DNA from: UBA1724 sp963632245
GTDB taxonomy: Bacteria > Verrucomicrobiota > Lentisphaeria > Oligosphaerales > Oligosphaeraceae
NCBI GenBank assembly: GCA_963632245.1
Contig: CAVGTF010000006.1
Span: 1-40,353 of the forward strand
Length of the DNA: 40,353 bases
Direction of reading: 5' to 3'
Positions within the stretch are counted from its first letter, which is position 1, and the number at the start of each line of letters is the position of its first letter. The notes beneath the pieces were generated by a model, which searched no databases, was not told where the DNA came from, and worked only from the letters and a program-made list of their open reading frames with translations. Both the position numbers and the translations under genes were made by a program. Shown here one piece after another: positions 1 through 7,430 of the stretch.

Positions 1-56
1 ATTGCACATTGCACATTGCACATTGCACATTGCACATTGCACATTGCACATTGCGC
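1..56. repeat. ATTGCAC heptamer tandem repeat, about 8 copies
   Basis: Seven perfect head-to-tail copies of ATTGCAC (1-49) are followed by a variant ATTGCGC (50-56). The array starts at the window edge, so it may be longer. The same heptamer occurs inside the 77-bp unit at 38487-38717. It marks the outer end of the mosaic repeat that fills 1-288. No coding function is apparent. Confidence 0.97.
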
Positions 57-96
57 CGTTAGGCGCTCCGCCCCCCGTGCCCCCGCCCCTTGCTAG

Positions 97-124
97 GTAG
101 AAGGGAGCAGGTAGTAGGGAGTAG
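97..124. repeat. Degenerate GTAGNAG/GGAGNAG heptamer repeat
   Basis: Four degenerate heptamers follow one another: GTAGAAG, GGAGCAG, GTAGTAG, GGAGTAG. They can also be read as two 14-mers that agree at 12 of 14 positions. This is the second of three heptamer families within 290 bp, and it sits between the ATTGCAC array and the hairpin array. Confidence 0.75.
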
Positions 125-132
125 GTTTGCAA

Positions 133-238
133 GGCGCCGCAGGCGCTCTTCCGCCTTCCGGCGGTACTGCGCGCCAATTCGGGCGCGCTTGGCACACGCG
201 CCGGTAGATTCCGGCGCGGGGTTTCGCCCGCGAAACCC
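133..238. repeat. Five-hairpin intergenic repeat, copy A
   Basis: Five inverted repeats follow one another. They are GCGCC/GGCGC (134-138/142-146, loop GCA), CCGCC/GGCGG (151-155/160-164, loop TTCC), GCGCGCC/GGCGCGC (169-175/182-188), GCGCCGG/CCGGCGC (198-204/211-217) and GGGTTTCG/CGAAACCC (219-226/231-238, loop CCCG). A second copy lies in reverse orientation at 38406-38502. There the last two stems differ in sequence or length yet remain fully paired. Region 1-288 holds no gene I can support. The array could be a REP-like DNA element or a structured RNA; one window cannot decide. Confidence 0.85.
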
Positions 239-247
239 TGGCCTAAC

Positions 248-275
248 TTCCTCCTTCCTCCTTCCTCCTTCCTCC
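248..275. repeat. TTCCTCC heptamer repeat, 4 copies
   Basis: Four perfect TTCCTCC copies are followed by a run of T and end 13 nt before the GTG start of the permease gene. The reverse-complement array, four copies of GGAGGAA, is at 38369-38396 beside copy B of the hairpin repeat. On the plus strand the CCTCC core resembles the anti-Shine-Dalgarno end of 16S rRNA rather than a ribosome-binding site. Confidence 0.95.
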
Positions 276-288
276 TTTTTTTGCATTC

Positions 289-1575
289 GTGTTTCCCTTC
301 CTGTACAACCTGAAGCGTGTGATCAAGCTCGGCATGCGGAGCATCGTGGAGCACAAGCTCCGCAGTTTCCTGACCATGCTTGGCATCATCTTCGGCGTAG
401 GCAGTGTCATTGGCATGCTAGCCATTGGCGAGGGCGCCTCCCATGAAGCGCGGGAGCAGATCCGTGGCATGGGCAGCAAGAATATCATTTTGCGCTCCCT
501 GAAGCCCGCCGAGGACGGTGGTTCTGGCGGCGGTCGCGGCATGCGGGGCCTCCTGACCGCCTACGGTCTAAAATACGAGGACCTCCTGCGGTTGAAGGAG
601 CTCTATCCGGCTGTGCACATCCATATCCCCGCCAGAGAGATGCAGGTACGCCTGCGCTACGGTCAGAACAGCATCCCCACCCGCATCGTGGGAACTGTCC
701 CCTGGGCGCTGGAGAACTCCTCCTACTCCCTGAAGAAGGGCCGTTTCCTGGATGCGCGGGATGTAGAGCGCAACGAGAATGTGGTGGTACTCACCGAAGC
801 CACCGCCAGGATCCTCTTTCCGCTGGAATTTCCCCTGGGAAAGAATGTCTACCTTGGCGGGCAGTCCTACCAGGTCGTGGGAATCCTCCGGGAACACGGC
901 ACACAGGACTCCGCCAATACCGCCTCCCGCAAGGAGCTCCAGAAGGCATTTATCCCCATCACCGCCGCACGACGGCGCTTTGGCGATGTGATCATGAACC
1001 GTGAGAGCGGCTCCATGACCCTGGAGAAGATAGAACTGCATCAGCTCACACTCACCGCCCCCACCGAAGAATCCGTGGTGCCGCTGGCCGCCGCCGTCCG
1101 CGAGACCCTCCTCCAGACCCACAAGAAGACCGACTTCGAGATCACCGTGCCCCTGGAACTCCTCCGGCAAGCGGAGTCCACCAAACGAATCTTCAATGTG
1201 GTGCTGGGAAGCATCGCCGCCATCAGCCTCCTGGTGGGCGGCATCGGCATCATGAATATCATGCTGGCCAATGTCACCGAACGCACCCGCGAAATCGGCA
1301 TCCGGCGCGCCCTAGGTGCCACCCGCACGCATATCGTGGTGCAATTCCTCACGGAGGCGCTCCTCCTCTCCTTCTGCGGCGGACTCCTCGGCATCGCCCT
1401 GGGAATCGCAGTCCCGAAGACCGTCACGCACCTCGCCGGACTCACCACACTCATTCGCCCCGACTCCATACTCCTCGCATTCTCCATCGCGCTGGCCACC
1501 GGAGTCGTCTTCGGAATCTATCCCGCCATCCGTGCAGCGCAGCTCTCCCCCATGGAGGCCCTGCGCCACGAGTAG
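289..1575 (+). CDS. MacB/FtsX-type ABC transporter permease
   Basis: This is a 428-residue inner-membrane permease of the MacB/LolC/FtsX superfamily, which couples cytoplasmic ATP hydrolysis to work on substrates in the periplasm or outer membrane. The order is typical: an N-terminal membrane segment (about residues 24-45, after the EHKLRSFLTMLG motif), a periplasmic domain (about 50-300), then three membrane segments (about 303-330, 355-380, 392-415). The loop TERTREIGIRRALGA, the contact to the ATPase subunit, is present. The start is GTG, chosen because it gives the normal short cytoplasmic N-terminus. No Shine-Dalgarno is visible; the four-copy TTCCTCC repeat lies directly upstream. No ATPase gene adjoins on the right, and the left neighbour is outside the window, so the partner and substrate are unknown. 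Confidence 0.93.
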   Translation: MFPFLYNLKRVIKLGMRSIVEHKLRSFLTMLGIIFGVGSVIGMLAIGEGASHEAREQIRGMGSKNIILRSLKPAEDGGSGGGRGMRGLLTAYGLKYEDLLRLKELYPAVHIHIPAREMQVRLRYGQNSIPTRIVGTVPWALENSSYSLKKGRFLDARDVERNENVVVLTEATARILFPLEFPLGKNVYLGGQSYQVVGILREHGTQDSANTASRKELQKAFIPITAARRRFGDVIMNRESGSMTLEKIELHQLTLTAPTEESVVPLAAAVRETLLQTHKKTDFEITVPLELLRQAESTKRIFNVVLGSIAAISLLVGGIGIMNIMLANVTERTREIGIRRALGATRTHIVVQFLTEALLLSFCGGLLGIALGIAVPKTVTHLAGLTTLIRPDSILLAFSIALATGVVFGIYPAIRAAQLSPMEALRHE

Positions 1576-1594
1576 GTGGGAACCCCGAAGTCGC

Positions 1595-1622
1595 TTGCGA
1601 TCCGGGCTTTTCGTGCTAGATT
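1595..1622 (+). promoter_or_regulatory. Putative sigma70 promoter of rpsD
   Basis: A TTGCGA box (1595-1600) and a TAGATT box (1617-1622) are separated by 16 nt. A TG one base before the TAGATT box gives an extended -10. The site lies between the permease stop and rpsD and leaves a leader of about 140 nt. The spacing and matches are reasonable, but there is no experimental support. Confidence 0.45.
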
Positions 1623-1768
1623 AACGGCTCTTACGCACCCGTCCAGCCGCCCCGGAGCGGAGTTTTTCCTTGCTTCGGAGACGAACACACTTCTTTCTTC
1701 CCCTTGAAGGCGGCGACAGTTTACGACAGGTGGTCTGCAAGTAACGCAACAAACGGAGGACCAGAATC

Positions 1769-2437
1769 ATGGCCACTACCAAGAGCGGCACCCACGGTGC
1801 CAAACACACCCTGTGCCGTCGCATCGGCTTCTGCCTGTGGGGAATGCCCAACTGCCCCACCAACAGCCGCGTCATCAAGACCCGTGAGGGCGGCGATGCC
1901 ACCAGCACCCCCAAGGCCTATCCCGCCGGACAGCATGGTCCCACCAAGCGCCGCGTGAAGCTCTCCACCTACGGACAGCTGCTGCTCGAGAAGCAGAAGC
2001 TCAAGACCTTCTACGATCTCTCCGAGCACCAGCTCACCTTCATCTACCACAACTCCAAGCGTGGTCTGGGCAACACCGGCGACAAGCTACTGGCGAACCT
2101 GGAGATGCGCCTGGTCTCCGCGGTCTACCGTAGCGGCCTGGCCCCCACCATCTTCGCCGCCCGCCAGGTGGTCAGCCATCGTCACATCCTGGTGAACGGG
2201 AAGGTCTGCGACCGCGCCAGCTACCGCCTCAAGGCCGGTGACGTGCTCACCATCAACGAGCAGCACTCCCCCATGATCGCCAAAATCGCCAAGGAGAGCT
2301 CCGCTGTCCTGCCTCCCTACCTGGAGAAGGACGCCAACGACAAGTGCAAGGTCACCGTCACCCGCGAGCCCCTCACCGAGGAGATCCACGTTGACGTCTC
2401 CATCATCAAGGTCATCGAGTACTACAACCTGCACTAA
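1769..2437 (+). CDS. rpsD: 30S ribosomal protein S4
   Basis: This 222-residue protein is ribosomal protein S4, a primary 16S rRNA binder that nucleates the small-subunit body. The N-terminal block runs from LCRRIGFCLWGMPNC to KAYPAGQHGP, followed by the STYGQLLLEKQKL and S4 RNA-binding (RQVVSHRHILVNGK) motifs. Three cysteines (C16, C22, C29) remain in the region where zinc-type S4 proteins carry four, so zinc binding may be altered or use a histidine. It is somewhat longer than the usual 200-210 residues. A GGAGG box lies 9 nt before the ATG. The gene stands alone with its own promoter and terminator rather than in the alpha operon with rpsM, rpsK and rpoA. S4 often represses its own mRNA; the leader of about 140 nt would allow this, but I recognise no specific fold. 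Confidence 0.98.
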   Translation: MATTKSGTHGAKHTLCRRIGFCLWGMPNCPTNSRVIKTREGGDATSTPKAYPAGQHGPTKRRVKLSTYGQLLLEKQKLKTFYDLSEHQLTFIYHNSKRGLGNTGDKLLANLEMRLVSAVYRSGLAPTIFAARQVVSHRHILVNGKVCDRASYRLKAGDVLTINEQHSPMIAKIAKESSAVLPPYLEKDANDKCKVTVTREPLTEEIHVDVSIIKVIEYYNLH

Positions 2438-2462
2438 TCCGCCAGGTTGAAGCCTTGATCCG

Positions 2463-2497
2463 AAAAAGCCGCTCCCACTCCGGGAAGCGGCTTTTTT
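2463..2497 (+). terminator. Rho-independent terminator after rpsD
   Basis: An AAAAAGCCGCT-CCC arm pairs with GGG-AAGCGGCTTTTTT across a five-base loop with one bulged base, and ends in a run of six T. It begins 25 nt after the rpsD stop codon. Confidence 0.92.
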
Positions 2498-2661
2498 CGT
2501 TGGCGCAAGGGTCAGAAAAAGAGCGGTTTAGGAACTGCATGAACGCGGTCCTCGTCGGCGTCATTACATTATGCGCCGCGCCGGGAGCCCCCCCTCCCCG
2601 GAGGGCATTCCGACAACCGTAACATTTTCCCCCACGATACCAAGAGCCTTTCCTGTTTTCC

Positions 2662-3840
2662 ATGGAACCGAAGAGCGAGAATTCTTTTTTAGCCGAGCTA
2701 TCGAATGACCTGGAGTCGTTGCGTGCGTCCGGCTCCTTCCGCCAATTGCGGGAGATCACCCACGAAGAGGGCGCGCTGGCGCGCTGGGACGGCCGGCGTT
2801 TCCGGAATTTCTCCAGCAACGACTACATGGGCGTCGGCGGCAATGAGGAGTGGCGGCGGGAATTCTACGAGATCTGTCCGGACCTGGGGTCTCCCGAGCT
2901 GGCGCAGTCCTGCACCTCCTCGCGACTGCTCACGGGAAACACTCCCGCATACACCCGCCTGGAAAAGACCCTCTCCGAGATGTACAACGGCCGTGCGGCA
3001 CTGGTCTTCAACAGCGGCTACCACGCCAATATCGGCATCCTCCCCGCCCTCGCGCAGAAGGAGGACCTGATCCTCTCCGACAAGCTGAACCACGCCAGCA
3101 TCATTGACGGGCTCCGGCTCTCCGAGGCGCCCTTCCGACGCTACGCCCACAACGACATGGAACACCTGCGGAAGCTCCTGACGCAGCTCCGGGGCACCTG
3201 CCGTCGCGTCTTCCTGGTGACGGAGTCGGTCTTCAGCATGGACGGCGATTGCGCGCCGCTGGCGGAGCTGGTGGCCCTGAAGCAGGAGTTCGATGCCGTG
3301 CTGGTGGTGGACGAAGCCCACGCGGTGGGCGTCCGGGGTCCCCGTGGCGCGGGTCTCGCGGCGGAGCTGGGTCTTGCCGACCAGGTGGATGTGCTGGTGG
3401 GCACCTTCGGAAAGGCCTTCGGCTCCACCGGCGCATACGCCATCGTGGACCCCATCGTCAAGGAATACCTGGTCAACCACACACGCTCCCTCATCTTCAC
3501 GACCGGACTGCCACCCGTGGTCCTGAACTGGAGCAACTTCGTCCTGAAAAACTTCCCCGCCTTGGACCAGGAGCGCCACGAGCTCCTGGCGAAGGCGGCG
3601 CGGCTCCGGGAGATCTTCCAGTCACGGGGACTGTCCACCGGCGGCGATTCCCAGATCGTTCCCCTCGTGGTGGGCGGCGACAAGGAGGCCTGCCAGCTGG
3701 CCGAAAAATACCAGCAGGCCGGAATCCTGGTCTTCCCCATCCGACACCCCACTGTCCCCGCCGGCACCGCGCGACTCCGCTTCTCTCTCTCCGCAGCGCT
3801 CTCCTGGGAGGATGTGGAAGCGGCCGGAAAGCTCCTATGA
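2662..3840 (+). CDS. bioF: 8-amino-7-oxononanoate synthase (BioF)
   Basis: This is a PLP-dependent enzyme of the alpha-oxoamine synthase family. BioF condenses pimeloyl-ACP (or pimeloyl-CoA) with L-alanine to make 8-amino-7-oxononanoate, the first step of biotin ring assembly. The 392 residues match the family length. Diagnostic blocks are NFSSNDYMG, SRLLTGNT, DKLNHASIIDG, VVDEAHAVG and GTFGKAFGS, the last carrying the Schiff-base lysine at K251. Related enzymes of this fold (Kbl, serine palmitoyltransferase, HemA) are possible from fold alone, but the overlap with bioG and bioC decides for BioF. The 224-bp gap upstream contains the rpsD terminator; I see no convincing BirA operator there. 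Confidence 0.93.
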   Translation: MEPKSENSFLAELSNDLESLRASGSFRQLREITHEEGALARWDGRRFRNFSSNDYMGVGGNEEWRREFYEICPDLGSPELAQSCTSSRLLTGNTPAYTRLEKTLSEMYNGRAALVFNSGYHANIGILPALAQKEDLILSDKLNHASIIDGLRLSEAPFRRYAHNDMEHLRKLLTQLRGTCRRVFLVTESVFSMDGDCAPLAELVALKQEFDAVLVVDEAHAVGVRGPRGAGLAAELGLADQVDVLVGTFGKAFGSTGAYAIVDPIVKEYLVNHTRSLIFTTGLPPVVLNWSNFVLKNFPALDQERHELLAKAARLREIFQSRGLSTGGDSQIVPLVVGGDKEACQLAEKYQQAGILVFPIRHPTVPAGTARLRFSLSAALSWEDVEAAGKLL

Positions 3841-4508
3841 AGCTCTTGCGGCAAAACGAAACTGTCGGCAAGAAGGGGGTCATCCTCTTCTTTACGGGAT
3901 GGGGGATGGATCCCGCCGCCACCGCCCATCTCGCTCCCGGCGACTACGAGGTGTGCACCTTCTGGGACTACACGGCGCTCCCCGATGAACTCCCCGAGCT
4001 TCCCCGTGACCGTGAGCGCCATCTGGTGGCATTCTCGCTGGGCGTCTGGGCCGCGGCGCAACTCCCCTGGGAACCCGGGGTCTTCCAGAGCGCGCTGGCA
4101 CTGAATGGCACTCTCGCTCCCCGCGACGACACACAGGGAATCCCGCCCGCGGTCTTCGATGGCACCGCCGAAAACTGGCTGCTCCCCCGCGCACGGGAAC
4201 GCTTCCTCTTCCGCATGACCGGGAGCCCCACCGCCGCACAGGCATTCTCCTACGGCACACGCACCCCAGAGGACCAAAAAACGGAGCTGAAGGCCATCGC
4301 TCGCGCCTGCCAAAAGGCCGCCGAAGCCACCGCGCCGCAAAAGTGCCCCTACACCCGCGCACTCATCGGCACCCGCGACCGGATCTTCCCACCTCAGGCA
4401 CAACGACTCGCCTGGGAAAACGCCGGCGTCACCATCACGGAACGGGAAGTGCCACACCATTGCCTCGCGTCACTGAACTCCTGGGAGGAGGTCCTCAGCC
4501 TTGCCTGA
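3837..4508 (+). CDS. bioG: Pimeloyl-ACP methyl ester esterase, BioG type
   Basis: This 223-residue alpha/beta-hydrolase belongs to the DUF452/BioG family. BioG removes the methyl ester from pimeloyl-ACP so that BioF can use it; it is one of several non-homologous replacements for BioH. Seen here are the oxyanion-region motif FFTGWGMD, the nucleophile elbow AFSLGVW with Ser67, an acidic segment GTRDRIFPP and a C-terminal VPHHCL that supplies the histidine. The ATG overlaps the bioF stop (ATGA), so translation is coupled. This start is chosen for that overlap and because the conserved domain begins about 15 residues later. In many Bacteroidetes BioG is fused to BioC; here the two are separate genes that overlap by 8 nt. 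Confidence 0.92.
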   Translation: MKLLRQNETVGKKGVILFFTGWGMDPAATAHLAPGDYEVCTFWDYTALPDELPELPRDRERHLVAFSLGVWAAAQLPWEPGVFQSALALNGTLAPRDDTQGIPPAVFDGTAENWLLPRARERFLFRMTGSPTAAQAFSYGTRTPEDQKTELKAIARACQKAAEATAPQKCPYTRALIGTRDRIFPPQAQRLAWENAGVTITEREVPHHCLASLNSWEEVLSLA

Positions 4509-5271
4509 CACCACGCCATCCATTGAACGCATCCGACAGCGCTTCGCCCGGAGCCTGGACTCCTACGGGGATGCCGCCACCCTCCAGGCGGAGATGGCGC
4601 GCGCCCTCCTGGATGCCCTGAAAGCCCAGGCGGGGACCGACTTTCCGCGGTTGCTGGAGGCCGGTTGCGGCACCGGAATCCTCACCGATCTGCTGGAAAA
4701 AGAACTCGCATTCCGCGAATTGCTCCTGGTGGACCTGGTGCCGGAATGCGCGCGCTTCCACCAGCACCGCCCCAATGCATCCTTCCGCGCCGGCGACCTG
4801 GAGGCCCTGGAACTCCCCCAGCAACTGGATCTCTGCCTGGCAAATGCCGTCTTCCAATGGCTGAAGGCCCCACAGGCATTCCTGGCGCGGCTCCACGCAT
4901 CCCTGAAGCCCGGCGCAATCCTGGCATTCACGACCTTCGGTCCACAGAATCTCCGGGAAGTCCGGCAACTCACGGGACGCGGTCTAGAGTACCCCCCGAT
5001 AAAGCAATGGAAGGAGATGCTGGTGCAGGAGGGCTATGAGCCCCTCTGCCTGAAGGAAGAGCTCCGCGCCCTGCCCTTCCCCTCGCCCCTGGATGTCCTC
5101 AAACACCTGAAGGCCACCGGAGTCACCGCCACCGGCGACGGCGCCCCCCCTTGGTCCCGCACAAGACTCCAGAAATTCCAGAGAGAATACCGGGAACAAT
5201 TCCCCCTTCCCGACGGACAGGTCACCCTCACATACCACCCCGTACTGATCCTCGCACGACGACTCCCATAG
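4501..5271 (+). CDS. bioC: Malonyl-ACP O-methyltransferase (BioC)
   Basis: This 256-residue class I SAM-dependent methyltransferase fits BioC, which methylates the free carboxyl of malonyl-ACP so that fatty-acid synthase can elongate it to pimeloyl-ACP methyl ester. The N-terminal helix RIRQRFARSLDSYGDAA is typical of BioC. The SAM-binding motif LLEAGCGTGILTDLL, the acidic LLVDLVPE strand and motif LANAVFQWL follow. The start is TTG, overlapping the bioG stop by 8 nt; no upstream ATG fits the family N-terminus. It completes a bioF-bioG-bioC unit; bioA, bioD and bioB must lie elsewhere or be absent. Confidence 0.92.
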   Translation: MPDTTPSIERIRQRFARSLDSYGDAATLQAEMARALLDALKAQAGTDFPRLLEAGCGTGILTDLLEKELAFRELLLVDLVPECARFHQHRPNASFRAGDLEALELPQQLDLCLANAVFQWLKAPQAFLARLHASLKPGAILAFTTFGPQNLREVRQLTGRGLEYPPIKQWKEMLVQEGYEPLCLKEELRALPFPSPLDVLKHLKATGVTATGDGAPPWSRTRLQKFQREYREQFPLPDGQVTLTYHPVLILARRLP

Positions 5272-5306
5272 GCACCACACCGAACACCCACAGGAGAAAC
5301 GCTACC

Positions 5307-5612
5307 ATGATCCAAAACGATCCCCAGAATCCCTACGGCTCCACGCCCCCCGTTAACATCAATGTCAATAACTACGGACAGGAACTAAGCCCCACCGTCA
5401 CCAAGACCGACTGGCTCATCTGGATCATCCTCACCGCAATCCCCGTCGTCAATGTCATCATGCTCATCGTCTACGCATGCGACAGCTCCAAGCCCAGCCG
5501 CGCAAATCTGGCGAAGGTCTCCATCATTCTCGTGGCAGTAGCCGTCATCGCCCTCTTCCTCATCGGGGGCTGCGGCGCACTGGCCGCCGCCGCACTGGCT
5601 GGCGCCGAATAG
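5307..5612 (+). CDS. Small two-helix membrane protein, unknown function
   Basis: I do not recognise this 101-residue protein. Its first 30 residues are polar and Asn/Pro-rich (PVNINVNNYGQ). A hydrophobic helix follows (WLIWIILTAIPVVNVIMLIV), then a short positive loop SSKPSRANLAK, then a second helix (about 72-97) ending in Ala/Gly. This suggests an inner-membrane hairpin. An AGGAG box lies about 10 nt before the ATG, and the gene follows bioC by 35 bp, so it may be transcribed with the biotin genes. The stop codon lies inside a 10-bp direct duplication. It resembles other small membrane proteins with an Asn-rich head and an IPVVN-type helix, but no function follows from that. Confidence 0.75.
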   Translation: MIQNDPQNPYGSTPPVNINVNNYGQELSPTVTKTDWLIWIILTAIPVVNVIMLIVYACDSSKPSRANLAKVSIILVAVAVIALFLIGGCGALAAAALAGAE

Positions 5613-5640
5613 GGCCGAATAGGACAATTCCGGACAATTC
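5604..5640. repeat. Adjacent 10-bp tandem duplications
   Basis: GCCGAATAGG occurs twice in tandem (5604-5623). ACAATTCCGG plus a 7-base partial copy follows at once (5624-5640). The first pair spans the stop codon of the small membrane protein. A comparable perfect 10-bp duplication occurs at 7411-7430. Confidence 0.9.
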
Positions 5641-5658
5641 TTTCATAAAAATGCCACT

Positions 5659-5685
5659 GGCGGGAGGAAAAACCGACCTCCCGCC
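5659..5685. terminator. Strong hairpin between the small membrane gene and guaB
   Basis: A perfect 9-bp stem, GGCGGGAGG/CCTCCCGCC, encloses a nine-base loop. It lies 46 nt after the upstream stop codon. No T run follows, so it is either an imperfect terminator or an mRNA-stabilising hairpin. The stem also contains an AGG/CCT core like a ribosome-binding site. Confidence 0.45.
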
Positions 5686-5687
5686 AT

Positions 5688-5693
5688 TATAGT
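5688..5693 (+). promoter_or_regulatory. Possible -10 box for guaB
   Basis: TATAGT sits directly after the 5659-5685 hairpin and 104 nt before the guaB start. No good -35 box is visible 16-18 nt upstream, where the hairpin lies. The same ATTATAGTA string occurs before the phosphoesterase gene at 38741, which is the main reason for noting it. Confidence 0.25.
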
Positions 5694-5797
5694 ATGGTGG
5701 CAATGGCCCGAAAGGGAATTTTTCCAGCGTCACCACCTGAAGGCGGGTCGCGGAGCCCGGGTCAGAACATCCACCCCCAGCAAGAGGAATTTCCCCT

Positions 5798-7294
5798 ATG
5801 GTGAACGAGCACATTGCCGAATTTATGGAGTCCTTCCCCCATGAGGCGTTGACCTTCAACGACGTCTCCATGGAAGTCTATTATGCGGATTTCCTCCCCG
5901 GCGAGGCATCCACCGTCTCCAAGTTCAGCCGCAATATCGGTCTGAATGTGCCCTTCATCTCCGCCGCCATGGACACGGTGACCGAGCACAAGATGGCCAT
6001 CGCCATGGCGAAGCTGGGCGGCATCGGCGTGATCCACAAGAACCTCACCCCCGCTCGACAGGCCGCCGAGGCCGCAGCCGTCAAACACTACCTCAACGGC
6101 ATCATCGAAAACCCCGTCACTTTCCACAAGGGCCAGAAGGTCTACGAGATCATCGCCGAGCGCGCCAGCAAAGACTATAAGTTCAACGGCTTCCCCATCC
6201 TCGACGAGGAGGGCCGCCTCTGCGGACTGTTCACCCACCGCGACCAGAAGTTCATGACCAACTACGACGTCCCCGTCGAGTCCGTCATGACCACCAACCT
6301 GGTCACCGCCCCCAAGGGCACCGACATGACCCAGGCGCTGGAGATCATGCTCAAGAACAAGGTGGGCAAGCTTCCCCTGGTTGACGACGAGGGCCGCCTG
6401 GCCGGACTCTACAGCCTCCAGGATGTGCGCACCCTCATCGACAAGATGGAGCCCAATTACAACCGCGACAGCCAGCACCGCCTCCGCGTCGCCGCCGCCG
6501 TGGGAATCTACGACGCCGAGCGCATCGACGCCCTGGTGAGCGTGGGCACCGACGCCCTGGTGGTGGACTCCGCACACGGCCACTCCAAGAATGTGATGGA
6601 GACGGTCCGCGAGATCAAGCGCCAGTATCCCCAGGTCGATGTCATCGCCGGAAATGTCTGCACCGAAGAAGGCGCCCGCGCCATGCTCGAGTGCGGCGCA
6701 GACGCCGTAAAGGTCGGCATCGGCCCCGGCTCCATCTGCACCACCCGCGTGGTCGCCGGCGTCGGAATCCCCCAGCTCACCGCCATCTACAACGCCTACA
6801 AGGCAGTGGGAGACGAAATCCCCATCATCGCCGATGGCGGCATCGCACACTCCGGCGACATCGCGAAGGCGCTGGCCGTGGGCGCCAGCAATGTCATGAT
6901 GGGCTCCGCACTGGCCGGCACCGAGGAGTGCCCCGGCGAACGCATCCTCCACCAGGGACGCACCTACGTGATCTACCGCGGAATGGGCTCCTTGGACGCC
7001 ATGCGCCACGGAAAAGGCTCCCGCGAACGCTACGGCGTCTCCGCAGAAACCGCCGAGAGCCGCCTGGTGCCCCAGGGCATCGAGGGAATGATCCCCTTCC
7101 GCGGCTCCGTGGGTGATGTGGTCAACCAGTACGCCGGCGGTCTCCGCTTCTCCCTGGGTTACCTCGGCGCACGAACCATCCCCGAACTCCAGCAGCACGC
7201 ACGCTTCTGGAGAGTCAGCGCCGCCGGCCTCCAGGAGGCACACCCCCACAACGTCATCATGCAGAAGGACGCCCCCAACTACTCCGCGTCCTAA
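5798..7294 (+). CDS. guaB: Inosine-5'-monophosphate dehydrogenase
   Basis: This 498-residue enzyme oxidises IMP to XMP with NAD, the committed step of GMP synthesis in the cytoplasm. The TIM-barrel catalytic domain is interrupted, as usual, by a Bateman module of two CBS domains (about residues 105-155 and 159-215). The catalytic loop GPGSICTTR places the nucleophilic cysteine at C314. The phosphate and flap regions IADGGIAHSGD, MMGSALAGTEE and YRGMGSLDAM are intact. The ATG is preceded by an AAGAGG box about 10 nt away, and the family N-terminus (EALTFNDVSM) begins shortly after. A strong terminator follows, so it appears to be the last gene of its transcript. Length and motifs are standard. 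Confidence 0.98.
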   Translation: MVNEHIAEFMESFPHEALTFNDVSMEVYYADFLPGEASTVSKFSRNIGLNVPFISAAMDTVTEHKMAIAMAKLGGIGVIHKNLTPARQAAEAAAVKHYLNGIIENPVTFHKGQKVYEIIAERASKDYKFNGFPILDEEGRLCGLFTHRDQKFMTNYDVPVESVMTTNLVTAPKGTDMTQALEIMLKNKVGKLPLVDDEGRLAGLYSLQDVRTLIDKMEPNYNRDSQHRLRVAAAVGIYDAERIDALVSVGTDALVVDSAHGHSKNVMETVREIKRQYPQVDVIAGNVCTEEGARAMLECGADAVKVGIGPGSICTTRVVAGVGIPQLTAIYNAYKAVGDEIPIIADGGIAHSGDIAKALAVGASNVMMGSALAGTEECPGERILHQGRTYVIYRGMGSLDAMRHGKGSRERYGVSAETAESRLVPQGIEGMIPFRGSVGDVVNQYAGGLRFSLGYLGARTIPELQQHARFWRVSAAGLQEAHPHNVIMQKDAPNYSAS

Positions 7295-7357
7295 TACATC
7301 ACTGATTCAATAGACAGCGCCGCCCAAACAAACCAGGACGACGCTCCCAAGCCAAAC

Positions 7358-7396
7358 GAGGCGCCCCGCATCCCAACGGGGCGCCTCTTCTTTTTT
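7358..7396 (+). terminator. Rho-independent terminator after guaB
   Basis: A perfect 11-bp stem, GAGGCGCCCCG/CGGGGCGCCTC, encloses an eight-base loop and is followed by TTCTTTTTT. It isolates guaB from the secretin operon downstream. Confidence 0.95.
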
Positions 7397-7410
7397 CTCC
7401 CAAAACACCC

Positions 7411-7430
7411 GGACTTTCCCGGACTTTCCC
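7411..7430. repeat. Perfect 10-bp tandem duplication
   Basis: GGACTTTCCC occurs twice without a gap. A perfect hairpin, TTTCGCA/TGCGAAA with loop GAAT, follows at 7439-7456. Apart from the guaB terminator and the promoter region nearer 7541, this 376-bp gap (7295-7670) holds no gene I can support. Confidence 0.9.

Noticed and set aside
1..288. Insertion-sequence remnant or attachment site
   Set aside because: No transposase fragment, no target-site duplication and no tRNA is visible; the sequence is explained by heptamer arrays and hairpins.
2498..2661. BirA operator before bioF
   Set aside because: No pair of TTGTAAACC-like half-sites at the required spacing is present.
3249..3836. A longer bioG starting inside bioF
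   Set aside because: The frame is open upstream, but the upstream part is an Arg/Gly-rich shadow of bioF, and the ATGA overlap gives the family's normal N-terminus.
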